The notes beneath the pieces were generated by a model. The model was given only the letters and a program-made list of their open reading frames with translations, searched no databases and was not told the DNA's origin. The position numbers were made by a program, and so were the translations under genes. A stretch of 64,000 nt of DNA from Gaetbulibacter_A sp043876815 (GTDB taxonomy: Bacteria > Bacteroidota > Bacteroidia > Flavobacteriales > Flavobacteriaceae): positions 744,001 to 808,000 of the forward strand of contig NZ_JBAWKA010000001.1 in NCBI RefSeq assembly GCF_043876815.1, read 5' to 3'. Numbering within the stretch: position 1 is the stretch's first letter; each line of letters opens with the position of its first letter. Of this stretch, positions 61,341 to 64,000 are shown one piece after another.

Positions 61341-62735
61341 CTATAATGGTAGAAACATGACCATAAAGCCTATTAAAATAAAGAAAATAGCAAATGGAAT
61401 AAGCAAATAGCCCATAACGTCACGTGCCTGAAGTTTGATGCCAATACCCATGACCGGAAGCACAATAAGGAGGAAAAAAGGTTGTAATAAATTGGTTAAA
61501 GTTTCTCCGTAGGCCACCGCAAGGGATGCTCTTGATACCATTTCAATAACCTCTTGTGGTGGTAATCCGGCACCTATTTCTTTTACAGCATTGATGATAC
61601 TTGGACCAATAACGGCAAATTCACCACCTGCGGATGGAATGGCAAAATTTATAATCGCTCCGCTCAGAAACGCGAATAGTGGATAGGTATGCACAGTGGC
61701 CACAGAAGCTATCCAGGCACCGATGGATTCCCCTAATCCTGTGTAGATCATTATACCCATTATACCGGCATAGAACGGGTATTGGAATAGAATTCCTGAA
61801 ATATTAGAACTGGATCGTTTCATCGCGATACCATAGCGCATGGGCGTTTTATGAAGTATTAGGCCCAGAATGATAAAAATAAAAATCATGATGTTAAGAT
61901 TCAGATCAAAACCACCGGTTAAAAAGTGAAATACAATATAAATGAGCCCCATAAGGACAATGCCGTATTGGAGCAGGGAACTATTATTTAAACGGTCGGA
62001 AACAGCATTTTCCTTAAGATTCATGCTTTCTGCCTCATCTTCTATAGAGTATTCTTTTTTATGATCCTTATCAATTAACAGGTCTGAAAGTTCAGGGCCT
62101 TTTTTAGGTGCAAATAGGGGGAAAATAATTACGGAACCTACGATCATCACAATAAATACCAGAATATTTAAAATTGAACCCAAGGTGATCTCGGTTGAAA
62201 TAGTATTTGATAAAATACCAGCCTCAATGAGATAGTTATTTTGAGTATTCAATAATAAAGGAATAGTGCTTGATAAACCGCAAACCCAGATAACTCCCGA
62301 GAAATACACACAAGCGATAAGAAAGGGATAATTAACACCTTTAACGCGAGGCGCTAATTCACGAGCCAGAACAGCTGTGATTACCATCCAGCCCCAACTT
62401 ACCATACTTAAAAGCATACCCACAATAAGTATAAAAATATAAACTTGTCGTGGTGTTGAAATGTATCGGCTTAGTTTGTAAAACAACTTTTTAACATGAG
62501 ATGATAGCGCAATTGAATATCCTGTTACTAGCATAAGGACCATTTGCATACCAAATTCCAATAAGAGCCAAAAACCCTTATACCAGGCTACAATAGTATC
62601 AATAAAAGTAGTGTTGGTAAAAAGAAGAGCGCTTGTAAAGGTGATTACCGTTAATGCCAATGCGAATACAAAAGCATCAGGCATATATTTCTTAAAAAGT
62701 TGGGTTATATGTTCCCCAAAACCAGTTATGGTCAT
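61341..62735 (-). CDS. Short-chain fatty acid transporter (AtoE-like)
   Basis: This 464-residue inner-membrane protein has about eleven to twelve TMs with the AtoE/TIGR00366 pattern: FALALTVITFTSALLF, then WYKGFWLLLEFGMQMVLMLVTGYS near the N-terminus and AIPSAGGEFAVIGPSII near the C-terminus. Relatives take up short-chain fatty acids such as acetoacetate or butyrate. It has no visible operon partner; the alpha/beta hydrolase gene upstream is 168 bp away in the same direction. Confidence 0.85.
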   Translation of the reverse strand: MTITGFGEHITQLFKKYMPDAFVFALALTVITFTSALLFTNTTFIDTIVAWYKGFWLLLEFGMQMVLMLVTGYSIALSSHVKKLFYKLSRYISTPRQVYIFILIVGMLLSMVSWGWMVITAVLARELAPRVKGVNYPFLIACVYFSGVIWVCGLSSTIPLLLNTQNNYLIEAGILSNTISTEITLGSILNILVFIVMIVGSVIIFPLFAPKKGPELSDLLIDKDHKKEYSIEDEAESMNLKENAVSDRLNNSSLLQYGIVLMGLIYIVFHFLTGGFDLNLNIMIFIFIILGLILHKTPMRYGIAMKRSSSNISGILFQYPFYAGIMGIMIYTGLGESIGAWIASVATVHTYPLFAFLSGAIINFAIPSAGGEFAVIGPSIINAVKEIGAGLPPQEVIEMVSRASLAVAYGETLTNLLQPFFLLIVLPVMGIGIKLQARDVMGYLLIPFAIFFILIGFMVMFLPL

Positions 62736-62903
62736 TTTTGGTCAGTTTAGTTAATACCAATATTTGGGTGGTTAAATTGCTACTGATCGCGTTGGGGATA
62801 CCACTAAATTAATGAAAAATTAAAACTTTTATAAGACTCCAAATTCTGGGTATGTTTATGCTTCATTTAAAATATTAATTTTTAAAACCTATTTTTCTAT
62901 TTC

Positions 62904-63788
62904 CTAATTTTGATCAATAAATTCTATTATGTAAGTTTTGATTTTTTCGTATTGCGTCTGGATTAACCAGTGCCCGGCTTCTAACTCCACAAACTGATAG
63001 TCATTTTTCATAAATTGAGGGGTGCCATCAACACCAGCCTTACCAAGTGCTATATCTTTATTACCCCAAATGAAGAGGGTTGGGACATCAATTTCTCCAA
63101 GTATTTGGCCCTTTTTAGCACTTTTTAAAAGTTTATAATTTGCTCGGTAATAGTTAAGGGCTGCGGTAAGCTGGTTTCGGTTTCTGAAAACCTTCAAATA
63201 ATACGTTGTTTCTTCCTTTGAATGGTATTTCCATAGGCGCTTAAAAAGTTTCAGGTCATTTTTCATAATTCGCATTTCGGGTAAGAATGGAAGTTGAAAG
63301 TCTTTAATATACTGACTCATTTTCTTTTGCTCAGGATCGGTGGTCATTGCCTTTCCGAAGGATTGCATATGAGGTACAGAGAGTGCCGTCCAACTTAAAA
63401 TTTTATCCGGATAATGATAAACAACATTCCAGCCGATAACCGCACCCCAGTCGTGCCCCACGAGGTGAAATTGAGATTTGTTCAAAGCCTTAGCAAAACC
63501 TAGAACATCGGCAACCAGAGAATCAATCCTGTAATGCTTTTTACCTTTAGGGCAGGCGCCTCCACTATAACCTCTTTGATTCGGTGCCACACAGTAATAG
63601 CCCTTTTGGGCAAACGCTTTCATTAAAGGTTTCCACATAAAAGCAGTTTCCGGAAAGCCATGTAAAAATAATATCATTGGATCTTTTTTATCACCTGAAG
63701 TGTGACAATCGAAAACCAAACCATCTAAATTTATTTTAATTATTGCTTCCATAATCAAGGGTAGGTATTCTTTTTTATTCAGTTCCAA
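62904..63788 (-). CDS. Alpha/beta hydrolase (epoxide-hydrolase-like)
   Basis: This soluble 294-residue hydrolase has the oxyanion region FLHGFPETAFMW, the nucleophile Asp in GHDWGAVIGWN, and the catalytic His in ELEAGHWLIQ. These fit soluble epoxide hydrolases and haloalkane dehalogenases. A short GNKDIALG stretch supplies the acid. Starts at 63788 and Met13 (63752) are possible; the longer one begins 62 bp after a promoter box. The substrate is unknown. Confidence 0.85.
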   Translation of the reverse strand: MELNKKEYLPLIMEAIIKINLDGLVFDCHTSGDKKDPMILFLHGFPETAFMWKPLMKAFAQKGYYCVAPNQRGYSGGACPKGKKHYRIDSLVADVLGFAKALNKSQFHLVGHDWGAVIGWNVVYHYPDKILSWTALSVPHMQSFGKAMTTDPEQKKMSQYIKDFQLPFLPEMRIMKNDLKLFKRLWKYHSKEETTYYLKVFRNRNQLTAALNYYRANYKLLKSAKKGQILGEIDVPTLFIWGNKDIALGKAGVDGTPQFMKNDYQFVELEAGHWLIQTQYEKIKTYIIEFIDQN

Positions 63789-63849
63789 CAGGTTGTAAAA
63801 TTACGCTCGTTACAACAGCGATTACTCAATACTACAAGATAACAAAATT

Positions 63850-63857
63850 CAAAGGTA
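63850..63857 (-). promoter_or_regulatory. -7 box TACCTTTG (minus strand)
   Basis: The minus-strand box matches TAnnTTTG and lies 61 bp upstream of the hydrolase start at 63788. Confidence 0.45.
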
Positions 63858-63947
63858 AAATTTTAAAAAATGAATCATTTAAAGCCTTTTGTAATATATA
63901 ATTGAATTGGTATCTTGCTGATAAAACAAATTATTACTTCACGTATT

Positions 63948-64000
63948 ATGACCTTAGATATTCCATATGTTCGTTCGCAATTTCCCGCCTTTAAAGAACC
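63948..64000 (+). CDS. Partial gene, aminotransferase class V-like
   Basis: Only the first 17 codons are in the window. They read MTLDIPYVRSQFPAFKE, which resembles the start of cysteine-desulfurase-like class V aminotransferases (D-I/V-x-x-x-R-x-x-F-P-A). The rest is cut off, so the call is tentative. Confidence 0.45.
   Translation, partial: MTLDIPYVRSQFPAFKE

Noticed and set aside
1..64000. CRISPR array, rRNA operon or insertion sequence
   Set aside because: No regularly spaced repeats, no rRNA-like stretch and no transposase with terminal repeats were seen.

Overview
The window looks like a chromosomal segment of a marine-type member of the Flavobacteriaceae (Bacteroidota). The DNA is AT-rich. 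Gene starts lack Shine-Dalgarno sequences, and several promoters carry the Bacteroidota -7 box TAnnTTTG. There is a SusC/SusD pair with a DUF6377-type regulator, many lipoproteins, and families typical of this group (head GIN, PspC, DUF4870, AIM24, 2TM, LETM1-related, DUF4202). No phage, CRISPR array, rRNA or transposase was seen. The genus cannot be named from this sequence.

Region 1 (1-16150) is a nitrate assimilation island, all on the + strand. It holds the end of the nirBD pair (nirD only), a DUF4202 protein, a NarX-like sensor kinase with a NarL-like regulator, and a 1174-residue nitrate reductase fused to its own FAD/NAD and BFD-type modules. It continues with cobA for siroheme, a nitrite-reductase-like protein without cluster cysteines that ends in a rubredoxin, a Cys-rich Crp/Fnr regulator, an NrtABCD-type ABC importer and an outer-membrane barrel. 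Near-identical 16-bp inverted repeats lie before the response regulator, the reductase and the transporter genes, so the island looks like one regulon read by the two-component system.

Region 2 (16150-19830) holds manA, a small lipoprotein, trxB and an intact tRNA-Pro(GGG). A 5' tRNA fragment and a GIY-YIG nuclease gene lie just before that tRNA. Region 3 (19980-30580) is a polysaccharide utilisation locus: DUF6377 regulator, SusC, SusD, a surface glycan-binding-like lipoprotein and two GH30 glycosidases, which suggests a beta-glucan substrate such as a beta-1,6-linked one.

Region 4 (30600-51800) is mostly housekeeping and envelope or stress genes: head GIN-PspC-PadR, DUF4870, DUF4442, AIM24, OxyR, a UPF0126 channel-like protein preceded by a possible small RNA, a cyclophilin, a NUDIX hydrolase, a PlsC-like acyltransferase, a GAF kinase, topoisomerase III, a pseudouridine synthase, an ECF sigma factor with a membrane partner, Hsp20, TonB, a LytS/LytTR pair with 2TM proteins, and a LETM1-related protein.

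Region 5 (51930-56860) is a compact four-gene unit with two DUF4331-type secreted proteins, a TPR lipoprotein and a TonB-dependent receptor. Its substrate is unknown, and it is the best candidate for a poorly described system. Region 6 (56860-64000) has a YtxH/holin-like/small-protein stress trio, a VIT-family transporter, an M13 peptidase, a short-chain fatty acid transporter, an alpha/beta hydrolase and the first codons of an aminotransferase class V-like gene.
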